Part shown: piece after piece, positions 12,024-24,748 of the stretch
Layout: every line of letters starts with the position of its first letter
Position numbering within the stretch: position 1 is the stretch's first letter
NCBI GenBank assembly: GCA_020747015.1
Contig: JAGTJM010000004.1
Location: 372,001-436,000 of the forward strand
Origin: Pyrenochaeta sp. MPI-SDFR-AT-0127
Lineage: Eukaryota; Ascomycota; Dothideomycetes; Pleosporales; Cucurbitariaceae
Direction of reading: 5' to 3'
DNA: 64,000 nucleotides
Translations under genes and position numbers: made by a program
The notes under the pieces: generated by a model
What the model saw: the letters and a program-made list of their open reading frames with translations, nothing else
What the model was told of the DNA's origin: nothing
Database searches by the model: none

Positions 12024-12409
12024 CGTGCTTTACTCAGTATGTGTGTGGATCGAAGTGTATATCGTAGCTAAGAAGAGAGCAACAAGTGAGAACTGGATCG
12101 AAATATGTCAGGAAGATTGAGGTTGCAGTTAATATTAGCGATGGAGTATCATGTAGCACGAGGCTCCCCTTAGGAAGTGCGTTAGCTATATTCTGTCGCA
12201 GTATGATAAAGTAATGGTCTACTGTTCGCTTGCTGTCATTGGGCATGAGAATTGTTTTCACGACATGAAACTCAACGATAAGGTTGTCCATAGCACAGCA
12301 AATTTGCGCATAAAAGGATAGCGAAGACGTCTACGGAGTCAGGATAGTCACAATCAGGTATGCAGTGGATATGTTATTGCTATTACTAGATTATTTCCAC
12401 ACAGCTTAC

Positions 12410-15112
12410 TCAGTAAGTCTTCAAGTGTACTCGGGTACTCGTCAAGCCTTGTGCCGTTGCACTTACTGTGATTGTACCGCATTCTCCAGCTTGAGCTTTC
12501 ACAATGGCAAGGGCAAGCCCGCTAAATGCATTCCTCTCCTTCGAAGGAAATGCTGTACGATCACGCGGATCCCCGTTATCCGTTGCCACAAGTTCACCAA
12601 CCCCTTGTACTTCGAACGTGATTGCGTTGTCGGCCTCCGGGACCACATTACCCTTTCCGTCAAGGACCTCAACAGTAAGGAATGACAAATCAAGTCCGTC
12701 GCCTTTTATCGTTTCTCTGTCAGCCGTTATTCTCAACTGTGTTGCTTCGCCAGCGGTTTGCTTAGCATCTCTCGCCCACTCCTTACCGTCTTTATAGGTG
12801 ACTACATATAGCTCGCCAGGCTCATAGACGATTTCGTCCCAGCGAAATCGATACTCGAACTCTCCTCTCTTTTTGCGACCACGGGATATGCCATTAAGGA
12901 AAAGCTCAGCTTCATCCGCTGCCGAAAAGACATGAACTGGTGTAATTTGCCCGACTCGATCGGGCCACGTCCAGTGTGGAAGAATGTGAGCCATTTTGAG
13001 ATCTGGACGCCATCACGCTTGGTACAAATACCAGCGGTCCTTTTTGAAGCCGGCAATATCGATGATGGCGTAGTACGAGGAACGAGCAGAGAAGAATGAC
13101 GGCTCGCCAAGATAGTCCCATCCTGCCCACACGAATTCACCCGCAACGAAGGGGTTATGGTCTTGTTGGAAGAACACTCTTTCAGCAGTAGTCCCGAACA
13201 CCGCCGAATACAACTCGTAAGCACTAACGAGCGCCGATGTTGAGTTTGCCCCGCTAGTATCGTTGATGGGAGCGGCAATCAAGTCTGATACAGGGAAGAG
13301 GTATGTTCCACGGGTGCTGAGCTGTGCAGCCGATTCGCTGGCCCATATCACTTTCTCTGGAAATACTCTATGGTACTCGGCGTTTAGAGGAGGAGTCCTA
13401 TTCTCGATGACAATTTGAGAGTACGCGGGTGTGTCTGCTACACCTTCGCCCTGATAGTTCAAACTGAGGACATCTAGAACTTTAGGGAAGAGATCATTTG
13501 GTCTGGCAAAATTCATCGACGCGGTAGTAGGTCGCGTGGGGTCTTCTTCGCGAATGATATCGTGCAAAGACTGTGCTAGCGCCGCACCAGTCTCGTTGGT
13601 TTTCTGCTCGAGCACCTCGTTGCCAAAACTCCAGGCAATGATCGATGGATGATTTCGGTCGCGGCGTAGAAAAGCACGTAAATCAGCTTCATGCCAGTCC
13701 GGAAATATCAAATGCGCATCGGAGCCCATCTTTTCAATTTCCCATATATCAAAGATCTCGTCAACAACCAGGAAACCCATCGTGTCAGTCAACGCTAGGA
13801 GTTCAGGTGTTGGTGGGTTGTGCGACATGCGGATGGCATTGCAGCCTAACTCTTGCAACACTTCAAGTTGGCGCGTGGCTGCTCGCAAGTTCCAAGCTGA
13901 ACCAATGGCGCCTAAGTCATGATGCTGATTGACACCTTGAATGCGGATATGCTCGCCATTGACTGACACACCTTTATTGCCATCGAACGTTACTGATCGG
14001 ATCCCAAAGTACGTTTCATACGTGTCGATTGTCGTATTATTTGAAGAAATGCGTGTGACTGCGACATACTGGTGCTGTTGCTGAGTTGGGTATGGCCCCC
14101 AGAGCTGCGGGTTCCTTATTGAAATAGATCCATTCGAACGTCGAGTCTCATGAGACAAGAGCGTTAAACCTGTCTGCGAGAGTTCGGCTACCCGGTGACC
14201 AGTATCCCCGGTGTTCAGATCAACCGTGTATACCACTGTATCGACGTCAATCTGTTGACTGGCGTTCGCTTTATTCTCGACATTAATGACGATGTCTACC
14301 GTTGCGGAATCCGTAGAAACGTCTTTGGTGGTTATATAAGTTCCCCACTGAGCAACGTGCACAGGGCTCTCTTTACTCAACCAGACATTACGGTAGAGTC
14401 CTGCCCCTGGGTACCAGCGCGAGGAGTTGGTAGGGTTGTCAAGACGAATTGCCAGTTTATTGGCTTCTGATGTGAGGAAGGGCGTGAGATCGAGACGGAA
14501 CGAATTGTAACCATATGGCCAACCACCAACCAGCTTGCCATTCAAGAAGACGATGGCATAGGACATTGCGCCATCAATGTCTAGATAAATAAATCTGTCC
14601 CTGTCCTCGGGCGTGATCTCCAAGGTTCACCGATACCAGCCAACACCTTGAACTGGGAGTGAGCCCATCTGGCCCGTGATAGGCACATTGTCTCCCACAT
14701 AAAAGGGCCCTTTGATAGCCCAATCGTGGGGCAGATTGATGCTTTCCCACGTACTATCGTCGAAGTCATTCTGGGCAAACGTGATGTTTTCTGCAGGATT
14801 GCCTTTAGGAGCTTGGTGACGCTTTGTAGGATCTTTGATGAAGTCGTTTGCTGAAGGAAGCACCCAAGGTTTCAATACCTTCGCATCCTGGGGAGTATCA
14901 GGGCGAATGTCGTAGACCAGGTTGTCAAGGTTTTTCTCAGTGCGGTGAAACTTCCAATTTTCATTGATGTTGAGTCGTTCCCTGCCTATAGTACCACTGT
15001 TCTCGTGTAAGGCTCTTATTATAGCGGCTTCCGTGGATGTATTGAGGATAAAGAGTAACAACATAAAGCCACATAATCCACAAGCACGACGAAGACCGCA
15101 AGGGAACGGCAT
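12410..15112 (-). pseudogene. Secreted GH2 beta-galactosidase, broken by two in-frame TGA codons
   Basis: One continuous 901-codon frame with a signal peptide (hydrophobic core GFMLLLFILNTSTEA). It has the GH2 sugar-binding, immunoglobulin-like and TIM-barrel domains (NLPHDWAIKGPF, GVNQHHDLG, IRMSHNPPTPELL), the acid/base Glu in WSFGNEV, the nucleophile Glu in WASESAA, and a C-terminal invasin-like domain. It is interrupted by TGA at 14627-14629 (after GVGWYR) and at 13013-13015 (after WYLYQA, before WRPDL). Both sit inside conserved sequence that continues in the same frame, and candidate introns around the first shift the frame. One CGA-to-TGA (or TGG-to-TGA) change at each site explains the breaks. 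There are no frameshifts, so this is either a young pseudogene or a sequencing error. A second, intact GH2 gene lies at 42002-44077. Confidence 0.85.
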
Positions 15113-16727
15113 TTTGAATGCCTGTTATAACTGTGGAGCGTTACAACTGTCTCTTCATGGTTTAAATACATACACGGCCTCCAGTAACTTGGATTGTCCA
15201 GTCCATATCCCGGGAAGACATGTCCCGAAGCGCGCCGTGAGTGATAGTCGAATCATCCGAGGATCTGCCGGTTCGTATCAAAATAAGTCGTTCAGGGAAG
15301 GAGGTACTTCCGCAAAGACAGGGGGTCGATTGTGACCAGCAGTGCAAAACCAACTGCCGCAATTGCGGGGTAGAGTCCTTCACGAGGGAGAAGAGCGGAG
15401 TTTGTCAGTGATGCAAATGGACCCAATCAGAAAGCCGCCGTTTCGTCGCAAAGCCCGCACCAAGAAGTTGTAGATGGATTCTTGACATCATCATCTACGG
15501 ATACCCATACAATTTCGCTTGAGTTTGTTAATATAGCGGAGGAACTTTTTACATCGAGATACGGTGTATACACAGGTTGCTGACAGCAAAAGGGCCGTCG
15601 GGAAAAGGGATTTGACAGAAACGTCTTGAGCATAAGGTACCCTCTCAAGTCTGTTTGCCGGCAGTTGTTTCGAGAAGGTTGATGGCAAAGAAGGCATGCT
15701 TGGGAATACACTACCACAGCACCATTGTATCTCATAGAAATTTCAGTACGTCCTTGAGTTTTACTGCAAGTCGATGAAGTGCATAAAGCCTTGAGCTTAT
15801 GCATGATCAAGGATTCTATTTGCTTTGGTATTAGCGGTGAAGATTTAATCAGTGAGGGATCCTATGAGGGTTCCATATGATGAATCGATGGTGTAGAGTG
15901 ACTTTGATCATGACTGACTCGCTAAAAGGCCCTGATCTGTCCGGGGAGAGGTTGACCATGCCATGCTTCGATAACGAGTGCGAACCAAATAAACTCGGTC
16001 CCAATAAGGAAGAGCGTCTCATGATGTTGGCAGAGCCTTTGTTGCCAACCGCCTGGGCCACTACCTCACCAGTTACTGCACCAGGTTCTGACAATTGCCT
16101 AAGCTCTTGTATCATGAGTTTGTAGCTGTGCGCTTCAGGCTTGTGCTTATCAAGTTCTAGATCAGCGCCTTATTGTTATGCAGTATTCTTGACGCGACAA
16201 AGCAAGTATGGTTCTGATCTTCCATAGCAACCCTCTACATGTTTCTCTCTCATTAGGAATTTCGCAGCCTCAACTCGGTAGGTGTGACATGTGCGATTTG
16301 GAGTATTGCTTGTTGTGATCATGTGCTTACCGGTAGCATTCTGGCCGCACACAGAATTCCTAGCCTGGCTGTCTACCGCTCGGGTAGGGGCGAATTGTCG
16401 ATAACAGCATTCACGCGATGGTGAGACATGGTTGGATGAATGTCGCGGAGGTCTTGCGGAGGTTCGGGTGAGATGCATGCCCAAAGATGGGCCGCCTTGC
16501 CGACTAGCGCATCTCCACGTTGGGGATGAACGGGCAACTCACGGACCAAACTTGCGACCACCACTCCTCTTGACGCGCTCATCGCTCACGCCATTTTCAG
16601 CGTTCACTCGCTGGATCTGTGTATTCACACGATCACTATGCAGCGAGCTCAGTAGGGCGATTTGTACTCCTTGGACACATATACGTTTAATATCTGGATA
16701 CCCTCGGGTATCCGTCAGCGGGCAGCA
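15113..16727. other. Intergenic, 1.6 kb, nothing recognised
   Basis: This lies between the diverging GH2 pseudogene and the RING membrane-protein gene. It contains only short, overlapping open frames on both strands, none with a recognisable domain. A TTTAAATA near 15162 (minus strand TATTTAAA) could be the promoter element of the GH2 gene. Confidence 0.4.
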
Positions 16728-19608
16728 ATGGAGGCTCCCTCAGCGCTCACCAACGCCAGTTCGTTCCTGCCTTCTCCCGCGGATCTTTTGATGGTATTTC
16801 CTCGTTTATTCTCCAAGGCCAGCTATCTCGGGGATATTATTCGCTCTGGGGGTAGTGTCATTGCCGAACCCACTCTGGTCAACGTCACCAACAGCACCAT
16901 AACCAAGACCGCGGGACAGTTCGTACAGGAGTCTGTGGCTGCAGCGTCAGTGGCAGCAGGCGCCCAGGATGAAATAGGCATGTTCCAGGCTCTCAAGAAT
17001 GTGGCTAGCTTCTTCAGCTACATCACCTCCAAGTGGGCAATTGCCACTTTCGCCATTGTAAGCCAAGCAGAACGAGAGACGTTTCGTCGCCGGCGTTCGG
17101 TCACTGACATTGCACAATTAGGCCATTCTCTTGAATCGAACTCACTTCTATGCGTCCAGCCGAGTGCCTCTCTCCTTCGATCGCCTGCACCTGCGTGTTG
17201 CCCTTTACATTACCCCTCTGGTCCTCTTCCTTTTTGAGATACAGAGCGTGCTCCAGGCCATACGATGTCAGACTTCACCGGGCTGGGCTGAGATGCAATA
17301 TGGAGCCCTTGATAGACAATTGGATACTGACTTTGGCGGTGAGGGAGGCTATCTTTGGCGAGTCACATCTGCGCTTCTCTTCTGGGAGGATACCGAAGCC
17401 TCATGCCAGGCTGTTAATATGGTCCCCAAGGACTCTGGGTCAACTCGACCAGCCGGCTCACTTGCTCTTCTCTGGCCATTGTTCTTATCTCTAGGCTTTG
17501 GCCAATTCGTCGAAACACTGTCATGTGCCCTACAAGGACGTCACCCAATTCAGGAAGTTGGGATGACTCTCTTCGAACACTCCCTCGCTTTCGCTGAAGC
17601 CGAAGCTGTAGTCACCAAGCCCCTGGTAGTAGATACCACCCGGTTTTTCAAGCCCAAGTCTGTCTTTACGCCAGATGGCACGTCGCTCCTGCTTCCCAGG
17701 TCGAAGCTCTCCAAGATTGCAAATGTGCCGCCTGAAGTCCTACTGATCTCGCTCATTTCTAGTGTTAGCCACTTTACAAGCAACGCTCTTGCCATCATTG
17801 GGGTTCGTTCTAGATATAGGCTCATAACAACTGCAATATGGGGTCTCGCGTACATGTCTACGTTCGCGTGGAGCTTTATGCGCCTCACTTCGATGATCAC
17901 TGAAACAGATCAGTACGTGGGGATCTTAAGATTTCCCACTGTTTGCATTGTAGGCTTCATACCTCATTTGCTCATACTCCTGGGCATTGCTGCTTGTGGT
18001 TTGATTTATCTCTTGGCACTTTTCATCACTGTTCTGTCGCCACCACCAGGACAACCAAGGTCAATGACTTTACGAGAACGGTTCGCTGCTGCTTACGGTA
18101 ATCTGCACGCTAACATACATCTTTCTGCCATCACGCCGCTTACAATCAATTGGAATGAGGACTTCTACACCGCGATCTTGAAGGTTGGCTTCACAGTCCT
18201 AACAGCAGCAAGCGAGGCTGTTTTTCTGAACGAAGGAACCAAGATCAACGTACACTCAATGACCTGGCTTGAGAAACAAAGGCTGCAAGACATTCTAGCC
18301 CGGCGGCGGCAATTTCGACGTACTCTCACTAACATCCCTTCCGAGCTGATGGATGAATCACTAGGGGCAGGCGTCGAAGTAATTGAAAATCTTCACCATG
18401 TCGGAGGGGGTTCTGCGGCAAACTCTGGTTACGCAAACGAACGCAAAGCCCGGGGGTCTACCGTGGCCTCTGATGCCACAAGATCTATGGGCAGAAATGA
18501 TCCAGCTGGTCTTCAACAACGCAGAAGCCGTTTCTTCCTGACTTATCAGTTCTTCAGGAGCATCTCAAGATTGATTGGGCTAATCCATGCAAGACTCACT
18601 ATTGCACTCCTGAGGAAACTGCGAATATCCTACCGCCCTAGGTGGCTTCGGCGCCTTGCCGGCCCTCCACGTAATGAGAAAGCTCATGTCGCAGGCGCAC
18701 GCCAAGAAAAGTCGCAAGCCTCGATGGTAGCAGCAAATGAACTTTGGCTTACCCTTGACGACCGTTCTCGTGTCCGTCCAGATAGCAACTTTGACGTGGA
18801 AACTTTCGCTAAGGAGCGGCTGCGACAGAGTGGCTTCTATGCAGACCCAGACACGGAAGACTCCGAAGATCGTCTCAATGATTATCTTTACTCTTGGTGG
18901 CGTAATGGGGGCCGCTGGGGCGATGTCGATGCTAGCAGCGACTATATCCCTCCAAACGATGACGATACAACAAGCGTTGTTTCTTTTGCAACAACAACAA
19001 CAACAACAACAGACAATGACGACTGGTCGGATATGGAAGAAGATGGACAAAGAACGCCTACTCGGGATACATACCAGCGACATCGAGAAGAGACGCCGTT
19101 TCATGAAGATGCCATCGACTTGTCTCGACTCTCGCATCTCCTCGACCCAAAGACCAGAGAAGACCGGGAAGAGGCCAAGCTGCTCTCTCGCCACCTGCAA
19201 AGTTCGCACATTATGACACGATCACAATATCGGAAGAGCCTTGAGCGAGACGAGGCGAAGGTCCTGACTACATCTCGCTATAACGTAGGAGGTCACTCGG
19301 ACGCAATCAAGATGACTCCAGAAGAAGAGGAGCAGCTTCTGGAAGATCTCATCATCAGCAAGCGAAATTCGGCGGCACCTCAAGGCTTGACTTCGGCTGG
19401 CAGTTGGGACACAGGAGCAGAGGGGATGGGCTCGGAAGGGCCTCAATGTGTTGTCTGTCAGCTTGCACCTAGGACAGTGCTTGTCTGGCCATGTGGATGC
19501 TTGTCGCTCTGCGATGATTGTCGAGTCGGCCTGGCATCGAAGAACTACACAGCATGTGTATGCTGCAGGACAGGCGTCGTAGCATATTCGCGGCTTTATG
19601 TACCATGA
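16728..19608 (+). CDS. Five-TM RING E3 ligase of the Asi1/Asi3 (inner nuclear membrane) type
   Basis: Two exons, 16728-17057 and 17122-19608 (64-bp intron GTAAGC...TTAG), 938 aa. An Asn-rich, glycosylatable N-terminal segment is followed by five hydrophobic segments. Landmarks are VALYITPLVLFLFEI, LALLWPLFLSLGFG, VLLISLISSVSHF, TAIWGLAYMSTFAW and CIVGFIPHLLILLGIAACG. Then comes a long acidic, Ser/Thr-rich linker with an ACA/CAA microsatellite (about 18988-19012, poly-Thr). The last 55 residues are a RING-type finger: CVVC, PCGCLSLCDDC, CVCC. This layout matches fungal Asi1/Asi3 proteins, E3 ligases that degrade mislocalised or regulatory proteins at the inner nuclear membrane. Function is inferred from architecture. 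Start chosen at MEAPSALTNAS; an in-frame ATG 66 bp upstream is possible. Confidence 0.8.
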
Positions 19609-20050
19609 GTGTACGCTAGTTGTTATTCCAGCATTGAGATGGCGTTTTGATCTGTAAATATAGCTCCGTGATTTTATATAAGGCGAAGGGTCACGTTGTG
19701 CGACTGGAAATTTAATTGAAGAATTTCAGTCAATTATGAGCAGTTTTGACAATTCTATGGAGCTAAATACTGCAGATTCGGTGCGCTATTCTGGCGCTGC
19801 TTGCTGGCATAGTCCTCCCGACCGCCCCACGTTTTGGTGTTTGACATGCAAGTGGTCATCATCATTTCTCGTGCAAGTGTCTTGGCAAGCAAAGGCGAGT
19901 CATCCAAAAACTTCATCTCCCAGGTACTTTCCTTCAACAACAACGCTGCAGAACTAGCCATCGCCCCCGCACACATTCTATCACTTGTGACTGAGCATAT
20001 CCAATAAGCTCGGTCGATTCGTCATACCCAGAAGCCCTCCCAAAGGTTTT
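19609..20050. other. Short intergenic region
   Basis: 442 bp between two genes on the same strand. It should hold the 3' UTR of the RING gene and the promoter of the F-box gene. No further structure seen. Confidence 0.4.
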
Positions 20051-23000
20051 ATGCAACCAGAGCCTACACACGAATCTCCAGACGGTCCCCAACATTCAAA
20101 CGCCTCCAACACCGCATCTACCTCCCAGCATGGACAGCATCGCGATGGTGACCTACAGGTCTCTCTGCACACTCACGCCAGTGGGCTGTGGGGAGAGCCA
20201 GAATCGCCCACGGGTGACAGTGGACGCGACGCGACGCGTGCAGATGATGGCGACACCGAGGAGGCCGTCGGATTGAGGGGCAGTCAAGATACCACGCCCC
20301 CACCCAGGAACAGAATCACCGAGTACGAGAATGCGCTCTCTACATCACCTCGAAAGTCTCCCGGAGGTCCTCTGTTTGAAGTCATCAAGGGAAACAGGAG
20401 ACCTGATGATAAGACGTCGTCAATTGCGAAGCTGCCGAATGGTGAGTTCAGCGCGCTACCAGACCACATGTTGGTCGATCAGTGTACAATTAGAATTCAT
20501 TTGCTGACCCTACGTAGAGGTCTTGATCCACGCCATTGCCCACCTTTCGCCTAACGATCTTGCTGCCGTGTCCCTTGTCTCTCGCCGATTTAACGACTTG
20601 GTCACTACTCCTCACGCCTGGCAAGTTGCCTTTGCCCGTTATTTTCCGGGTCCACAGTCTCTAGAAGATGCGGCATTCCGGTCAGCTTTGGAAGACAGTG
20701 GCAATGTTGTGAGGTCCGAGAAGAGACGTTTCGCCAGGCTCACGGCGCTTGCGTCATGGAGGAGCGAGTACATTCTGAGAACGAGGCTCTTGCGCTCCTT
20801 GGCTCGAGGCAAGCCTGTACAAGTGTCTTCAACACCTTCCCGCGCTGGCCAAGTGCAAACCGCGTCTCCAACAATAACGTACGATGTTCGCACGTATACT
20901 ATCATCAATCATCTGCACGCTACATTTGGTTCCGGTCTGAACAAGCGCATGCCGCGTTTTGTTCATGGTGCTGATGATATCGGGATGGTAACGAGCAGCG
21001 ACCCGACTACCGGCAAAGTTGACCCATGGGGCCAAAGCGATCCTAATTTCTACGGCCAGTTCTCAGAGCGCTTCCCAGGCGTTGCTGAGTGGGGCTTGGG
21101 ACCGGGAGAAGTTGTAGGCCGCCCGAATGTCATGGATGTGTCGCAACCGTATGGCATGATATACGGCCAGGGTTGCCCAGAAGGATCGTGCTACTATCGT
21201 TCCCTAGAAGAGATGCGTGGTCGTTTCATTGCGGAACCGACTGACTTTACTCTGCCAGAAGCTGGTATTCCAAAGCTGGGGATAGACGGCGGTGCCATTT
21301 GCAGTGTCTGGATTGCAAAGTCAAACACAATCCCAACGCTCTCAGAAGGCCTGATCGGAATGATGATGGGTTCGGCAGCTGGTGTCATCACTGCTTGCAG
21401 TATCGGTACCGATGGACTCCGCGCTTCTCGTGTTCAACGCGGCGAGATGACCGCACGTTGGGTTCTCAGCCCTGGCGTGCCCATCATCGCCATCGCTATA
21501 GATGAAAACTACTCATTGAAACGCCAAGCGCAAAACCGGGTCTGGGCTGTCGCCCTCAACGCGCTTGGTGAGCTCTTCTATCTCACCAAATTTCCGACGC
21601 GTAGTCAGGCTCCGAAAGGCAATTTTGAAGAACACACTGAATACCTTGCTTGGCTGACCGGCCGAAGCGTCTATTGGAATCTCGTTGAGCCTAGCAGACG
21701 CACTGCAAGGCCTGATCCTTACAGTGACGCTGAAGTTGACGGCAGCTATTCACCTCGAACGTCATGGGATGGCATGTGTTTGGGCAAGGAGCAAATCATC
21801 GCTGAGACCAAGGAGATCCAGCAGTACCTGCGAAAGCCTCCCAAGCACTTCCGAAAGTCTTGCCTTGGATGGGATATGCGCAGACGGCTCGAAGTAGATT
21901 TTGCTGGAGATGATGGAAATTATGCCGGCGAAGCCATGGTCGTCTTCGAATGCGGACTTGAAGAAGGCGATGTTGCTGAAATCAAACGCTTCACTCGATG
22001 GAAAACCACTGGAAAAGACAAAAGTACCAATACTTCGACTCGAATATCGACGCCACAGCCTTCTCAAACTACTTCGTTGTTTGGTGGTTCAGGAACAGGT
22101 ACCCCAGACCTGGCAAGAACAACTCCACGTGCCCGGAGCTCCTCGTATTTGTCTGCTGCAAGCTCCCCGGAACGAGCCAATTTGATTGAGGAGTGGCGAT
22201 GCTCGAAGCTCACGTTCGGGGGCTTCAAGGGTACACAAGTTACTACTACAACACTGGATATCTCTACCTTCGCAACGCTTACCATGTCCGAAGATCCAGC
22301 TTTAGGATTCTCTACAGTTTCGACCGCTTCCTCGCCTTATGCATCACCAATGTCAGTCGCGAGTCAACCAGCCTCTCCTTCTGACATTCCAGGCCAACGG
22401 GCACGGTTCGTAGCTGCTGGAACAAAAACAGGCGTGGTAATCCTGTGGGATATTCGATCATCGGTGTCGCGCTCATCTGAATACACAAACAACGTTGATC
22501 CTGTTCGAATCATCTACACTGAGTCACCTGAGATATCTTGCTTGGCATTGACTGCTCTACATCTCGTTGTAGGTGGAAATGATGGATTAGTGCAAGCTTG
22601 GGATCCCCTTGCATCGAGCATGTCGCCCATCCGAACGTTGAATTCGCGCCATTCATCACGTGCGCGGAGACGTCTTGTTCAAGCTCAAGCATCCGTCCAG
22701 GGTGTTGGTATCAACATGTTTGCAGCGGGTGCCATTTGCTTAGACTCGGATCCTACCGTCCTACGGGGCGCTGTATCACTTGGCAACCAGCTTCGATACT
22801 GGAGCTATAGCTCCTCTGCAGCGGATCAGTATAAGAGCAGTAAACGTAGACTTCGACGTTCGGAGCGTGGGAGTAACAATGCCGTTGAACGTTTCTCCGG
22901 CGCTGGCCGAGCCAATTTGAAGGACTACATTGCTAACGAGAAGTACGAGTTGGAGCGCGAGAAACAAGAACGGCGTAAACAAGCTGATCGCATGGCCGGG

Positions 23001-23528
23001 CGGTTCGGTACTGAGCTACTTGGTGAAGAGGAGGCTTTGGCGTATGCTGCAATGCTATCTCAGGAAAGTATGGCGGCGGAAGAGAAGCGCCGCCGTGAGA
23101 GCGAGAGCAGTGCCTTGAGCAGTGAAACTGTTACGCCTGAGCCTAGTGTAGATGGTCAGTCCTCGTCGGCTCTGAAAGACGACGGAGAGCTTGATGCCGA
23201 CATTGCAGAAGCTATTCGTCTGTCCTTGAACGACAATCACGATTCTGCCGCGTACGACTATGCAACGACACCTCCTTCTGCATTCGATATTCCAATCAAG
23301 TACGCCAAGGGCAAGAAGTCATCTCCTTCGAGATCGAAGACTAGCACACCAAGGAAAGGAAAGGCGGTTGCGGGCTCGAGTGGTCACGACGAGCTATCAG
23401 ACCTGGAGTTCGCAATGCAATTGAGCCTTGCAGAGGAGCAGAGCAGGAAGGATGCTGAAGATGCTTTCCCACCACTCAGTCCAGTGCCTGGAGGCGGAGG
23501 CGGCAAGGGGAAAGGAAGGATGTGGTAA
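20051..23528 (+). CDS. ufo1: F-box/WD-type protein with C-terminal UIMs, Ufo1-like
   Basis: Two exons, 20051-20441 and 20518-23528, 1133 aa; the 76-bp intron (GTGAGT...CGTAG) joins ..PNE|VLIHAI in frame. A disordered 125-residue leader precedes an F-box (LSPNDLAAVSLVSRRFNDL). The middle is a degenerate propeller with WD-like blades, for example TKTGVVILWDIRS and LVVGGNDGLVQAWDPL. The C-terminus has a Lys/Glu-rich coiled coil and two ubiquitin-interacting motifs, DIAEAIRLSLND and LEFAMQLSLAEEQ. F-box plus propeller plus UIMs is the architecture of yeast Ufo1, an SCF substrate receptor whose UIMs drive its own turnover. Orthology is inferred from this architecture. It ends with a Gly/Lys tail (GGGGGKGKG). 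Confidence 0.85.
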
Positions 23529-23987
23529 TAGTTTGGACCATTGAGATCTTGCCAATTTTCAGGGCAAGGTTTCCGTGAGTTATTGTGGATCACCCTTGGC
23601 TCCGTTGCGGTGTGTATTACGCGCTTTCTTTCTATCTTTTCAACTTCCTGCTTCATTAGAGGTGTTTAATATTTTCTACCTTCTGCGGAACGCCACCTGT
23701 TTTCAACAATCGCAACCATAATGATGAAAACTCTGTAGCACGCTCAGGCGTTCAGAAGTGAAAGAGACAGCACTTCGATCTTCCGCACAAATTGTGGATA
23801 GTGCTCGCGACATCAGTCAATACGGCTGGATATCTCTCTAGAGTTTCTAACGGATATACTTGTTTTACTTCAATCAATTATATTATTTTTCAGTCTGTCC
23901 AAACTTCACCATTTTACCTATACCGAAGCAGTCGACCAAGCTTTTCGCTACTATAGCATCCGAATTTTTCCCGTCCTGACCTGTACC
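23529..23987. other. Convergent intergenic region
   Basis: 459 bp between stop codons facing each other; AT-rich around 23,840-23,900. No gene seen. Confidence 0.4.
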
Positions 23988-24666
23988 TCACCATGCTGTG
24001 GCAGTCTCAGTAACCCACTGCGTCCCACAACTCCCATCACACCACCCTTTACACGTTCGCGACACAGTCGCTGTCGGAGTGACCGGACAGTCACTAATTG
24101 GCCCAGGAGGTACAAGCGTTGTGCTAAGCCAGATACAGTCCGGTGGTGGACAGCCAAGTTCGTCTTCAGGGCACCTGTTCGACGCCGTGACTACTCTCGT
24201 AGGACACGGTCTGCTACGAGATGGTGCTGGAGTCGTCGAGGCTGAGGAACTGGGAAGGCAAGATGCGCTCGCAGTTTCGGTGGATGTATATGTCCCGCAG
24301 CCTTTTCGACAGGCTGTCTCGCAGGGTAGGTGGGAAGTCACTGTGGGCGTGGTGGGGCAATTTGCGTTTTGTCCAGGGATCGTTGTTGTGCTGGAGTGTG
24401 TATTAATACCACTCTGTATGAAGGCAAAGGGGATGGCGTTGGGAGGAAAACGAAGGACGGGATTACCTTATCATCAAACAGAGTAGGGCGATACATGGTC
24501 GCCTGGGCCTGAAAGGCGTGCATGTAGGATGTGGGACTAGAGATGTTGCTGTAAAGCAGGGACAATTTTCAGGTTGAGATGAGACCAGACCAGTATTGGC
24601 AGGACTGGCGAAGCACGAAACGATAAAAGCGAAGAGCAATATGAATGAAGCAAGCGGATTCTTCAT
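23988..24666 (-). CDS. Small secreted Cys-rich protein
   Basis: Start at 24666 (MKNPLASFILLFAFIVSCFA), a textbook signal peptide cleaved near SCFASPA. Best model: exon 24666-24467, intron 24466-24412 (GTAATC...AGAG), exon 24411-23988, giving 207 aa. Another acceptor about 20 bp downstream would also keep frame. The mature part has many Cys (PCETACRKGCGTY, DELGCPPPDC, TCKGWCDGSCGTQW) alternating with Ser/Thr/Pro-rich linkers, suggesting a disulfide-bonded, O-glycosylated wall or apoplastic protein. No known domain recognised. A TATA-like TATATA sits 77-82 bp upstream. Function unknown; a candidate secreted effector or wall protein only by general features. Confidence 0.6.
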
Positions 24667-24742
24667 GACTTTCACTTTCGGTCTGGGATGTACTTGATAA
24701 TGTTTCTGAGAGCCATTACAAAATGGGATCCACAGCCCAGCA

Positions 24743-24748
24743 TATATA
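24743..24748 (-). promoter_or_regulatory. TATA-like box of the Cys-rich secreted protein gene
   Basis: TATATA (palindromic) sits 77-82 bp upstream of the start codon at 24666 on the minus strand. Supported by position only. Confidence 0.35.

Noticed and set aside
12410..15112. Programmed stop-codon readthrough or A-to-I editing of the GH2 TGA codons
   Set aside because: TGA at 14627 is followed by ACC, not the CTA context of known fungal readthrough. Editing would give Trp but is not suggested by any signal I can see. Kept as a pseudogene or sequencing error.
18580..19209. A 209-codon open frame on the minus strand, antisense to the RING membrane-protein gene
   Set aside because: It mirrors a conserved, long coding exon and owes its Cys run to the opposite-strand ACA/CAA repeat; no domain or start context supports it.
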